This document shows positions 9,066-19,300 of a stretch of DNA of 64,000 nt, one piece after another. Origin of the DNA: Lachnospiraceae bacterium MC2017 (GTDB taxonomy: Bacteria > Bacillota > Clostridia > Lachnospirales > Lachnospiraceae); the NCBI GenBank assembly GCA_000701625.1, contig JNJK01000001.1, positions 62,001 through 126,000 of the forward strand. Direction: 5' to 3'. Made by a program: the position numbers and the translations under genes. A model generated the notes under the pieces. The model saw only the letters and a list, made by a program, of their open reading frames with translations, was not told where the DNA came from and made no database searches. Within the stretch, counting starts at the first letter, position 1. Each line of letters begins with the position of its first letter.

Positions 9066-10268
9066 TTAAGCTTCAAGTCTCTTTCTGATAGCCTTGATGA
9101 AGTCGAGGGTGCTGAGTTTCTTTACATTTGTGAGAGTTGTAATAGCTGCCAGATCTCCTGTCATTTCGCCGGCTTCAATCGTGTCGAGAGTTGCTTTATC
9201 AAGCTTATCTGCAAAGTCAACGAGTTCCTGAATGCCGTCAAGCTCGCCTCTCTTACGAAGTGCACCGCTCCATGCAAAGATAGTTGCTACAGAGTTTGTA
9301 CTGGTCTCCTCACCCATAAGGTGCTTATAGTAATGGCGCTGTACTGTGCCGTGTGCTGCCTCATACTCGTACTTTCCATCAGGACTTACAAGGATAGAAG
9401 TCATCATTGCGAGGGATCCGCAGGCTGATGCCATCATATCGCTCATTACATCTCCGTCATAGTTCTTGCATGCCCATACAAATCCGCCCTTACTTCTCAT
9501 GACTCTTGCTACTGCATCATCAATGAGTGTATAGAAGTACTCGATTCCCGCTGCCTCAAACTTATCCTTAAATTCCTCATCATATACTCTCTGGAAGATA
9601 TCGCGGAAATCTCCGTCATAGATTTTTGAAATAGTATCCTTTGAAGCAAACCACAGATCCTGCTTTACAGAAAGCGCATAGTTCATACAGCTTCTTGCAA
9701 ATCCTTCGATAGATCCGTCAAGATTGTGCATACCCTGGATGACACCCGGTGCCTTGAAATCAAAAATAGTCTTTCTGATCTCCTGTCCATCTTCACCTGT
9801 GAAAACAAGCTCTGCCTTTCCTGCACCGGGAACCTTTATCTCGGTATTTCTATAAACATCACCGTAGCTGTGACGAGCGAGTGTGATAGGCTTTTCCCAG
9901 TTCCATACGTGAGGCTTTATGCCCTTTACAAGGATCGGAGCACGGAAAATTGTTCCATCCATGATACCACGGATAGTTCCATTCGGGCTTCTGTACATTT
10001 CGTGGAGACTATATTCTTTTACGCGGGCATCGTTAGGCGTGATAGTTGCACACTTAACCGCTACTCCGAGTCTGTTTGCAGCTTCTGCCGCCTCTATAGT
10101 TACCTGATCTCTTGTCTCATCTCGATGCTTAAGACCAAGATCATAGTACTCTGTCTTGAGATCAATGAATGGATTTAAAAGCTCATCCTTAATATACTGC
10201 CAGATGATCCTGGTCATCTCATCTCCGTCCATCTCAACAAGGGGTGTCGTCATCTGAATTTTTGCCAT
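9066..10268 (-). CDS. icd: Isocitrate dehydrogenase, NADP-type
   Basis: Oxidative decarboxylation of isocitrate to 2-oxoglutarate in the cytoplasm. The 400-residue protein matches the eukaryote-like homodimeric class: the N-terminus has [13 protein letters not shown], then the [11 protein letters not shown] region, the [16 protein letters not shown]-like block ([16 protein letters not shown]) and [15 protein letters not shown] with the metal-binding aspartates. An AGGAGG ribosome binding site precedes the ATG. A GntR-type regulator gene lies just upstream, and element B1 follows the stop. Confidence 0.95.
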   Translation of the reverse strand: MAKIQMTTPLVEMDGDEMTRIIWQYIKDELLNPFIDLKTEYYDLGLKHRDETRDQVTIEAAEAANRLGVAVKCATITPNDARVKEYSLHEMYRSPNGTIRGIMDGTIFRAPILVKGIKPHVWNWEKPITLARHSYGDVYRNTEIKVPGAGKAELVFTGEDGQEIRKTIFDFKAPGVIQGMHNLDGSIEGFARSCMNYALSVKQDLWFASKDTISKIYDGDFRDIFQRVYDEEFKDKFEAAGIEYFYTLIDDAVARVMRSKGGFVWACKNYDGDVMSDMMASACGSLAMMTSILVSPDGKYEYEAAHGTVQRHYYKHLMGEETSTNSVATIFAWSGALRKRGELDGIQELVDFADKLDKATLDTIEAGEMTGDLAAITTLTNVKKLSTLDFIKAIRKRLEA

Positions 10269-10319
10269 TTTTTCCTCCTCTGTACCATAGGTTAATATCT
10301 GAACCCTGTCATCATAATA

Positions 10320-11030
10320 TCATGCTCCGTTTACGTGTAAACTGTAACCTATCTGTTCTCTAAGCCCATTATTTAACGCATTATCAAGTGCATTTATAAT
10401 ATGCTGATGTGCAAATTTTTCCGCATCATCAGGACGATTTCCAAAAATCGCCTCCGCTATAAGTTTGTGCTCATCATTGCTTATACGACTGCGATCATTT
10501 TTTGAAAGAGAAAGCATGCGCATAGAATGTACATACTGGTGATAATCCTTTAAGAGAATTTCCAGACGTTTTGAACCCGATGCCTCATACATCAGCTCAT
10601 GGAACGAAGAATCCAGTTCCGTCACTTTTTCCCAATGGCTCCTGCCGGCATGAAAATCTGACATATAGAGGATTTCCTCCATCTGTTCCCTTTGTTCCTT
10701 TGTGATGTGCTCGCAGGCCCATCTGGCAGCCAGACCCTCAAGTCTGGAACGTATCTCATAAATGTCTACCGCATCTTTGGCAGATATACCGTCCACAACT
10801 GCACCTTTATTAGGAACGATCCTTATGAGTCCCTCAAGCTCCAACTGATGAAATGCGTCTCTTACAGGTGTCCTGCTTACGCCGTACGCTTCTCCGATCG
10901 CAACTTCTTTAAGCTCATCGCCCTTAGCATATTTTCCATTCAGGATATCATCACGAAGCTGCTGGTAAACGCGACCACGAAGCGAATACTTATCACTTAC
11001 GTCCTTTTGAATATTGTCCTTTTCTTCCAT
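10320..11030 (-). CDS. GntR family regulator, FadR/FCD subfamily
   Basis: The 236-residue protein has an N-terminal winged helix (about 15-80, with YGVSRTPVRDAFHQLELEGLI) and a helical FCD ligand domain (about 95-220). The FCD domain has the metal/ligand-type pattern of spaced histidines and aspartates (DSSFHELMYEASG and the AHQHIINAL tail). An AGGAG site precedes the ATG. It lies about 50 bp upstream of icd on the same strand, so a role in controlling icd or central carbon flow is reasonable but unproven. Confidence 0.88.
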   Translation of the reverse strand: MEEKDNIQKDVSDKYSLRGRVYQQLRDDILNGKYAKGDELKEVAIGEAYGVSRTPVRDAFHQLELEGLIRIVPNKGAVVDGISAKDAVDIYEIRSRLEGLAARWACEHITKEQREQMEEILYMSDFHAGRSHWEKVTELDSSFHELMYEASGSKRLEILLKDYHQYVHSMRMLSLSKNDRSRISNDEHKLIAEAIFGNRPDDAEKFAHQHIINALDNALNNGLREQIGYSLHVNGA

Positions 11031-11190
11031 TCATAACTCCTCTGGTATGTTACGGCAAAGATCTCCCACTGTTATCTTGTGTCGTTTTAGCACGTCAAAG
11101 CATTAAACCATTTGTACCATTGTATGCAACTATACCCGCTATGTCAACCTTAATGAACAGAAAAAGGAACATTGCCGTTTAAAAACATAG

Positions 11191-11226
11191 AAAAAATCCC
11201 GCCGATTTTTAGTCGACGGGATTTTT
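11191..11226 (-). terminator. Intrinsic terminator of the 1275-aa surface protein gene
   Basis: The hairpin has stem AAAAATCCCG with CGGGATTTTTT and runs into a T tract on the minus strand. It starts about 13 bp after the stop codon at 11239. The A/T-symmetric ends may make it bidirectional. Confidence 0.85.
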
Positions 11227-11238
11227 GAAATGCCTTTA

Positions 11239-14200
11239 CTATTTTTTTGTTTTCCTGGTAGTTGTATCCTTCGTGGATTTCACGGGCTCCGTTACCGTGA
11301 CAACAATAGTGTTAGTCACGCCTCCGGCATTTGTCCTGATGGTTGCGGTTCCCTTACCCACCGCATATACCGTACCATTTGTCGGATCCACAAATGCAAC
11401 TCCGTTATTGGAAGACTGCCACTCAACCACTTGCAGTTTACAATGCTTCAGCTTAATTTTTTTCGTCGTATCAAGCTTCATCGCGAGCTTCGTCGTTGCA
11501 AGAGACGGCTGCTGTACAAATAGTTTACAGGAAATATTTTCACCCAATACGTTTGCCGATATGGTCGATTCTCCTGCATTAATACCTGTGATCATTCCAT
11601 TTGCATCAATCTCTGCTATCTGACGTCCATTGGCACTCGGAGAATTATAGCTCACTATTGTATAGTCCTTTACACCCTTTATACGAAGTTTCTTCGTCTG
11701 TCCGGGTACTATCCTTATATACTTTCTGGTAAACTGAGGTACACCGCATACGAGCTTTCCTGTTACTTTTATCTTACCATAGTAAGCAATTATCTTTGTA
11801 GTTCCACGCTTTCTTACAGTAATCTCACCGGTCTTCGGATCGATGCTCGCTACCTTTGCATTTGTGCTCTTCCAGGTAGTCGGCAAAAGTTCAGGATACG
11901 CGAGATGGTCAATGGCATTCATCGATGTATGGGTATTGACCGCAGACATCTGCGAGATCGTCTGGTTGTAAACAAATAGTCTTACAGACTTTGCCTCTGC
12001 ATCTGACGCAAAAGTTCCTGTGATAAGAGTACTCCCGGCTTTCTTTCCCTTTACTGTCCTCTTTTTGGAATTCACCTTTGCGATCTTTTTGTCCTCAGCT
12101 TTCAGCTTTGCTGCTCCCACAAAGTAGCTCGCGATAGAAACTTCCTGATTTTTTATAATCTTTACCCAGTAAATTCCATTGAGATTGTCCTGACGTTCCG
12201 CCTCCTGTTCATCGGTCCATGACATCCACTTGGCGTAGAGATACATGTCGTTCGTTACAACATCCTTGCTGAAATCCCACTGTTCTGCATAACTGGTATC
12301 TCGATACCAGCCAAGGAATTTATATTGTGAGCGCGTAGGTACTGAAGGTTCTGTTATGAGACCATTTTCACTGATTCTCTGTGACGGAACCTCTGAGCCG
12401 CCCATGGAATTGAAGGAAACTATATAATAAATATAATTCTCTTCATTCGGGTCATCATACCACTGTGCATAGCAGTAGATGTCACCTGTTACAACATAAT
12501 CATCCGTGATATCTTCACCACTTCCGTCCTTCTTTGTATTCCAGCCGATAAGTGTGTAACCACGCTTGGTAAATCCGATATCTTCAAGCATCTGCTGTGT
12601 AGGAACACCGACTCCTGTACTTTCCTTGATGGTATCACCCTTAAGAACAGCCTGAGTATCTATCTGGTCATCACCATCATAGTAGAAAATGTTGAAGTAA
12701 CCTTCCTTAAATTCTGCATAAACTTTCAGATTCTGAGTAACAACATACGCACCGGTAACCATTTCTCCGTCTTCTGTGTACCAGCCGGTGAATGCATGAC
12801 CATCTAAATGCGGCGCATCCGGCATCTGCAGATAGATCTTATTACCACTCGTGATATAGTCTGTTTCTGCATATGGATTATCAGGATCATCCGATGCAAA
12901 CTTATAAAACGTCACCTTGTATCTGGGCACCCAGTAGGCATATAACTCCAAATCTTTTCTGGCATTTGGAATCCTCGTTGCGTAAAGATTTCCCTTACCG
13001 TCCGGTTGATCATACCACCCCCGGAACTCATAGCCTTCTCTGTCATTTGCTACAGCTATATCAAGGTCAGTGTTATAGGTGTGCTTTATAGTTTTTACAG
13101 TATTAACTCCATCATATGCATACATATAATTGTATGTAACTATTATGAAGCGATTATATTTTGCATACAATTCAAGGTTCTGATAAACCGGCGTTTCCTT
13201 AGACCATTTCACAGAACCATTGCTTCTATACCACCCCTTGAAATCATAACGGTCTTCAGGATAGTTATTTAACAAGTATTCATTTTGTGAAACGGCATCA
13301 AAACCAGTTATCTTAGCTCCTGCTTTGCAATACTGTGTCTTTAGAAGTTCACCATCAGGCGCATAAAACTTTACAACATACCTATTCGTATAAACTGCTG
13401 TAAAGGTATCATCCTGACGAATCTCACCATAACGGGAATATGCATATATTTCCGATGTTGCATTTGGCCCATATAAGGCTTTCTTTTTTTCACTTCTCCA
13501 GGCCTTAAAATCACCTGTGTCTATTTCCGGAGGAACAATCTTATTTATTTTATCTTTATAGTCATCTAGCACTGTACCACTACTAACTGTAATGGTTTTC
13601 GTAACATTTTCGGTATCATTACCGTTCATAGAGACATATGTAAATGTCAGCGTATATTCGCAATAGTATTCTGCAACCAGCTCTGTATCAGCTGAAAAAT
13701 TAATCGTCTCTCCTTTATGTATCTTGGTGGAATGACCGCTTTTGTAATGCCAATAATTAAATATATATCCAGTATATTCCGGAGTTTCCAGTGTATATTC
13801 CTTATCAGCCGACACCGCTGACACCGTTTTTGTCATGGTTCCATTGCCCGGATCAAAGAAAACAACCCAATAACCGTACGGGCAATAACATATATTCTCT
13901 GTCGACATATTTATTCCGGCATTTGCAAATCGAATTTTTAATTGTCTTACTTGTTCATCTATATCCCCCTCATTTTCTGTTGCATAATACACAACATATT
14001 TCACGCCTGTACATCCAGAAAAAGAATCATCGTAAACCTGTCCCTCACTTCTTAAAGTATCCGGAAGAAAAATCTTTTTTATTCGTGTGCATCCATAAAA
14101 CGCCTGACTCCCTATCGAATTCAGACTAGGCGACTTATCTTCACCTGTTCCGGGTCTTGTTCCTGTTCTTAGTTCCGTAATTCCTGTACATCCATAAAAA

Positions 14201-15066
14201 GCTTTTTCTCCAATTGTCTTAACACTCTTTGGAATAGTAACTCTATTTGTTATTGAGGAACAATTTACGAAAGCATAATCTTTTATTTCTTCAGTTTCAT
14301 CATGAATCGTTAAAGTTCCTGAGTAATATCCCGGAACGCACACCAATTCCTTATGATCGTTTGTTCCACTTTGGTCTGCCTTTTTATATAATATGCGATT
14401 GTTGTACTCTGTTTTAAAATTTGAATTATTCTCATCTTCAACTCTTATCGATCCCAAACTCGAACAATTCACAAAGGGAGCAAAGCCTATATCTTCACAT
14501 GTCGTTGGAACTACAATTGTAATCAAATTCGTACATCCAGCGAATGCAAAATTGCCTATTCTCTTTATATTTCCTATGAACTGTACTTTCTCAATCGTAC
14601 CTGCATATTCATTTAACCAGTTTCCTTTTCCTACTGCATCACCGGGTTTCCATGAGCAGTCATCAATGTATCCCGCAGAACTTCCTGCATCTTTGTTTTC
14701 GCTAACAACCAGAGTTTTATTTGAAGCATCTGTAAAATACCAATACACTCCACCATCCATTCGCGGCTCGCCCTCTGATACCGTTCCTTCTACCTCGCTT
14801 ATCCTAGTCTCAAAGGAATCTGCTGCGGCGCCATACGATGCAACTGACGCATCATCTGAATCGGTCACTAATTCCGGTTCAGCTTCATCAATTTGTGTCA
14901 TTTCTTCATCAATCCCTGCTTTATCCGCTTCATCAATGGCAGCTACTGAATTTGATGAAGCGATAGCTTCAGGTATTTCCTCTGCATATACAGGAACAGC
15001 CCCGGACAGTATCATACTGGCCGCGATCAAAAATGCGATCATTTTTCGATAATACCGGTTTCTCAT
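11239..15066 (-). CDS. Secreted BspA-like LRR protein with InlB B-repeats and Ig-like domains
   Basis: 1275 residues. A signal peptide ends near VPVYAEE (about 28). After an acidic linker come LRR_5/BspA-type repeats (about 120-360, e.g. IGNFAFAGCTNL and IGEKAFYGCTGI). A series of Listeria-Bacteroides (InlB B) repeats follows (about 400-980, signature YxFxGWY and DLELYAYW). The C-terminal part (about 1000-1265) is Ig-like (Big_2). No LPxTG motif or membrane anchor is visible, and the C-terminus is a basic tail. A GGAGGGA site precedes the start. It is probably an adhesin or cell-surface binding protein. The ligand is unknown. Confidence 0.85.
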   Translation of the reverse strand: MRNRYYRKMIAFLIAASMILSGAVPVYAEEIPEAIASSNSVAAIDEADKAGIDEEMTQIDEAEPELVTDSDDASVASYGAAADSFETRISEVEGTVSEGEPRMDGGVYWYFTDASNKTLVVSENKDAGSSAGYIDDCSWKPGDAVGKGNWLNEYAGTIEKVQFIGNIKRIGNFAFAGCTNLITIVVPTTCEDIGFAPFVNCSSLGSIRVEDENNSNFKTEYNNRILYKKADQSGTNDHKELVCVPGYYSGTLTIHDETEEIKDYAFVNCSSITNRVTIPKSVKTIGEKAFYGCTGITELRTGTRPGTGEDKSPSLNSIGSQAFYGCTRIKKIFLPDTLRSEGQVYDDSFSGCTGVKYVVYYATENEGDIDEQVRQLKIRFANAGINMSTENICYCPYGYWVVFFDPGNGTMTKTVSAVSADKEYTLETPEYTGYIFNYWHYKSGHSTKIHKGETINFSADTELVAEYYCEYTLTFTYVSMNGNDTENVTKTITVSSGTVLDDYKDKINKIVPPEIDTGDFKAWRSEKKKALYGPNATSEIYAYSRYGEIRQDDTFTAVYTNRYVVKFYAPDGELLKTQYCKAGAKITGFDAVSQNEYLLNNYPEDRYDFKGWYRSNGSVKWSKETPVYQNLELYAKYNRFIIVTYNYMYAYDGVNTVKTIKHTYNTDLDIAVANDREGYEFRGWYDQPDGKGNLYATRIPNARKDLELYAYWVPRYKVTFYKFASDDPDNPYAETDYITSGNKIYLQMPDAPHLDGHAFTGWYTEDGEMVTGAYVVTQNLKVYAEFKEGYFNIFYYDGDDQIDTQAVLKGDTIKESTGVGVPTQQMLEDIGFTKRGYTLIGWNTKKDGSGEDITDDYVVTGDIYCYAQWYDDPNEENYIYYIVSFNSMGGSEVPSQRISENGLITEPSVPTRSQYKFLGWYRDTSYAEQWDFSKDVVTNDMYLYAKWMSWTDEQEAERQDNLNGIYWVKIIKNQEVSIASYFVGAAKLKAEDKKIAKVNSKKRTVKGKKAGSTLITGTFASDAEAKSVRLFVYNQTISQMSAVNTHTSMNAIDHLAYPELLPTTWKSTNAKVASIDPKTGEITVRKRGTTKIIAYYGKIKVTGKLVCGVPQFTRKYIRIVPGQTKKLRIKGVKDYTIVSYNSPSANGRQIAEIDANGMITGINAGESTISANVLGENISCKLFVQQPSLATTKLAMKLDTTKKIKLKHCKLQVVEWQSSNNGVAFVDPTNGTVYAVGKGTATIRTNAGGVTNTIVVTVTEPVKSTKDTTTRKTKK

Positions 15067-15147
15067 ATCATTCCCTCCATAAGCCCTGAAATGATGTATC
15101 TAAAACTGCCTGTATTGCAGCACTTCCATCATTAAAGTACAATTCTC

Positions 15148-16302
15148 TTAATTTCCGGATACAGAATTACCCGATACGTTTCCCGTAGGCATTATAAGTG
15201 TACTTCCACCTACGATCTTTCCATACCCATAGAGATTGCTGTCTGACGTATCTATCTCCTTATACGGAGCACTTATTCCCCATGGCGTACCGGTTATTCT
15301 ACTATTTTTATCGGCCAAAGTGCCGTTTTCATTTACCATATCATCCGAATCCGCCCCACCGGAGTTTTCGTCTCGCGATCCACCGTGACCTGACGATAAT
15401 TCAAGGTATCTCTTTTCTGCGTCAGCTTTACTTACGCCCACTTCTGCCGTAAGGTTCTCCGCACCTTCGAAAGAACTCTTATCTGCCGTTGTTAATGAGC
15501 TCTCTGCTCCTACGTACACCATCTTTTTACAATCCCGGAACGCATACTCCTTAACCGAAAGCACAGAATTTGGAAAAAATACAAATTCCAGTGCGGCCGA
15601 ATTTGTAAATGCAAAATAAGGTATTTCTGTCACCTGATTTGATACATAGACTTTTTTCAGGTTGTACGCGCCCCAGAATGCATAGGGTCTGATCGATGTC
15701 ACAGTAAACGGCATCTCATAAGTATCCCCTTTTCTTCCGGGAACAAATTGTATGATCTCCGTTGAGTCATTATTGTATATAACACCGTCATTTAGGAAAA
15801 ATGCACTGTTTCCCTCGGCAAGTGTCACCTGATAGAGTGAAGAATCTCCTGCAAATACACCATCTCCCATGATCTTAAGTGATGCAGGAAGCGATGCGGT
15901 GCTCATATTTATGCACATACCAAAAGCACTGTCCTGCACTTCTTCCGTCCCTTCCTGTATATGGACTTCCGAAAGATTTGAACAGCGGTAAAATGCTTTC
16001 TCCCCTATGACTTTCACACTCGGAGGAATGCTTACTTTTTCGAGCGTACTATCCCCCAGAAACGCACCTGTTCCTATAGCCGTGACATTATCCGGGATAA
16101 CAACCTGTGTCATTCCGTCATTCACGTCATAGCTTAAGAGCGTGCCATTTCCATCAATCTTAAAAGAACTTTCTGCTTGTGATCTTCCGGGCTTTACCAG
16201 AAATATTACAAGAACAGCTGCCGCACCAAGTACGGCAGCCGTCATGATTCCGGTCGCCCTGAGCATATTTAGTTTATGCTCATGCTCTTGCTGTTTTCGC
16301 AT
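15148..16302 (-). CDS. Membrane-anchored BspA-like leucine-rich repeat protein
   Basis: 384 residues. A cytoplasmic stretch rich in charged residues is followed by one membrane segment (about 19-37) and then LRR_5-type repeats (about 50-275, e.g. IGTGAFLGDSTLEKVSIPP and IGEKAFYRCSNL). A Ser/Gly/Asp-rich tail follows. It probably acts outside the cell, tethered by its N-terminus. Its start overlaps the 3' end of the upstream surface gene by 23 bp, which suggests coupled expression. Confidence 0.82.
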   Translation of the reverse strand: MRKQQEHEHKLNMLRATGIMTAAVLGAAAVLVIFLVKPGRSQAESSFKIDGNGTLLSYDVNDGMTQVVIPDNVTAIGTGAFLGDSTLEKVSIPPSVKVIGEKAFYRCSNLSEVHIQEGTEEVQDSAFGMCINMSTASLPASLKIMGDGVFAGDSSLYQVTLAEGNSAFFLNDGVIYNNDSTEIIQFVPGRKGDTYEMPFTVTSIRPYAFWGAYNLKKVYVSNQVTEIPYFAFTNSAALEFVFFPNSVLSVKEYAFRDCKKMVYVGAESSLTTADKSSFEGAENLTAEVGVSKADAEKRYLELSSGHGGSRDENSGGADSDDMVNENGTLADKNSRITGTPWGISAPYKEIDTSDSNLYGYGKIVGGSTLIMPTGNVSGNSVSGN

Positions 16303-19300
16303 CTGATACCGGATCCTTTTTTAAGAATAAGAAAATTGACAGTGCTGCAAGTCCGATAGAAAGAACCCACTTAGGACTGATGGGATCACCTGTCTTTGGT
16401 GTGGAGTCCAGACTTCCTGCGGACAGATTGTTTACGTCTACGTAGAAACCATAGGGCGAGAAATGTGTCGCCGTAAAGGTTGCACACGGACTTCCGTCGA
16501 TCATTGTAAATCTGGTGGACAGATTCTCCAGATCACCATCATGACTAACCGCTGCCACCCTGTTATTTCCGCCATACAGCGCCAATTCTTCGGGAATCGG
16601 AACTGTAAGTGTTACTGACACACCCTGCGGATTATCAAGTTTAGTCTCGCCTGACGAATCATATAGACTGACATCCATTGCAAAGTAACGATATCCGCTG
16701 AGATCTCCGTAACGCTCCTTTAGCGCATCCTCAAACTCTGCATCGGCTACATCTGACTTTGTAATCTTAACTACATAATTGTCTGTCGTTCCTTCAATTG
16801 TTCCGCTTGCATCTCCGAGTCCTGTACCACCTGTATCTACCGGCACTGAAGTTCCTGTCGTAACCGGTGTATTTGTTCTCGGTGTCGGTGTGACAGTATT
16901 CTGAGTAACTGTCGTTGCCGAACTAGAAGAACTGGATGTACTGCTGGACGAGCTACTTGAGCTCGAACTGCTGGAGCTTGAAGATGAAGAGCTGCTTGAA
17001 CTGGACGAACTTGACTTACTGCTGGACGAGCTGGATCCAGTCTTGTAAATCGAGAACTTTCCGGAGTTAGTTCCGGTATAGCTTCCTATACCTTCGATAT
17101 AAGCTACCGCCTTTTTAGTACATACTTTTACATTGTTCTCATATTTTACAACTACATAATCCGTGTCTTTAGTAAGTTCCTTCGTGGACGTCTCCATGTC
17201 AAATACATGTACCGTCGGCTGTACCAGTTCTCCTGTATATGCCGCATTTTCAACTTCAATCGTGCATTGACCTATGTCTCGCCTGATATAGAAGTTTATC
17301 TCCGCTGACTCTGCATTTGCATAATTATTTATACCTATTACCTTTGCTGTGGCAGTTCCGGGATAATAGTTATTCGTGTACTCAACTCTGTAATCTACGC
17401 CCTGATTCAGGATCTTTTCATAATTAGAGGTAAGTCGCACCGTAAGCATTGGTTCTATAGCGGCACCTGTGTATGTAAACATATCAGGATTCAGCGCATC
17501 TATTGAGAATGAGATGCTGTTTCCTGATGTAGAACCGCCACCTCCGCCTCCACTGCCGCCGGACGTATCGATTACTGTAAATGTACACTCGATCGTATCT
17601 GTGGAGTAATTTACGCCATCTCCAGCCAGATTGATCGTTACATTGTTTGCAGAGTCAACAGTTATCGTTGTGCTTGAAGGTGTATAGAACGATGGATCAA
17701 CAAAAGATTCCGTTCTCTTATCTACAACAACAAAATCCGCACTATCATCTGTTCCGCCGTTAACTGTATAGGTTGCCGATGTTCCATCATACTTAAATTG
17801 TGTCAGGGCAACAGCATAGCAGTTATTTGCAAATTCTGTAGGATCATCGTCAGGGTTCACTCCGGAACCTTTCCAGAATAATCCATCTGCACTACTATTA
17901 TTAGCAAGAACATAAGTAGCATCAGAACTACTAGCCTCTGTTCCGTAGAGGTAATACTGCTGACTATTGTAGTCATTTCCTGAAAATGCCTGATCTGAAT
18001 AATTAACCCCAGCATTTCCCACATATACATTTGCTGGTGTCCCTATACGTGTGAATGCATAATCACGAACGCTATTAACAGACGAACCAAGTGAAACAGT
18101 TGTAAGTGAAGTCGTATTTTCAAAGCAGTGCTCGGGGATTTCTGTTATTACTCCATTCTTTATGGTAACAGAAGTCAACGCATTAAGCTCTGCAAATGCA
18201 TATTCACCAATCTCTGTTATACCGTTCGGTGCGGAATAGGACTGTATCGATCCTATGCCTTCAATTATCTTCTGGTTTGCATTTCCATTGGAATCAGGTC
18301 CCGTCAATACTCCATCGGTGTATCCAAAGTCCGGAGCATTTATTGAGAAACTTGTTATCGCAGTATCCCCAAGGAAGGGCGCTGTTCCTATCGATGTAAT
18401 ACTATCCGGAAGAGAAACAGTTGTCAGATTATAATCTCCTGCAAACTGCTGGGCATCTATGGTTTTTAATCCATTGTCTTCAGCTATAAATGTTGTAAGA
18501 TTGCCGTTATTTGCAAGAGAAGTGGTTGTTGACAGCTTTATCTCCTCTACTCCTGACGGAATCGTAAGTGATGATAAATTTGACTGCGGCTCATATCCTG
18601 TAAGTGTCGTAGTTCCACCACTATCCCATGGATTTGTTGTTAAATTATTTACAGTCAAGTAATATCCATCATCTCCATACGTTACGTTATGGAACGGAAT
18701 ATACTTATACGTGCCTGTATCAGTGGCTATCTGATTATTCATTGCATATCGGAAAAGTCCGTTATCCGCACTTATCACACCGGTAATCGCAAAGTTCTCA
18801 TTTACACCGGTAAAGAGACTTGATCCGATATTTGAAGTATCGAAGCTTTGCGGTGCTACCAGGCTAACTAACGCCGACTGATTTGCAAAGGCACTATCTC
18901 CAAGTGTTGTTACTGATGAAGGAAGCGTGATTTTTGTAATAACTTCATTAGGTTCAAATGCACCTGTTGCAATGCCTGTAACCGTTGTTCCACCTATTTC
19001 GTCCGGAATCGTCATTTCACTATCATAGATTGAAGATGAAACATTTGTGATCATACCGGAAGCATCGATCGTATATCCATCTGTAGTTTCTTCGCTGCTT
19101 CCACCCAGATCATTAAAGGTTATACCGTTTGCGTAACAGTACTTATATATCTTTGAATAAAAACTCGAGTCAGAATTATGATTTGAGCGGTCAAAATACT
19201 TAAACGCACTAACCGTAAGTCCGGAAAGAGCTGTAATTATAGATCCATCCGTATTAACATCCACATCATAATCCCAGTCGCTATATGAGCTTGAACGACC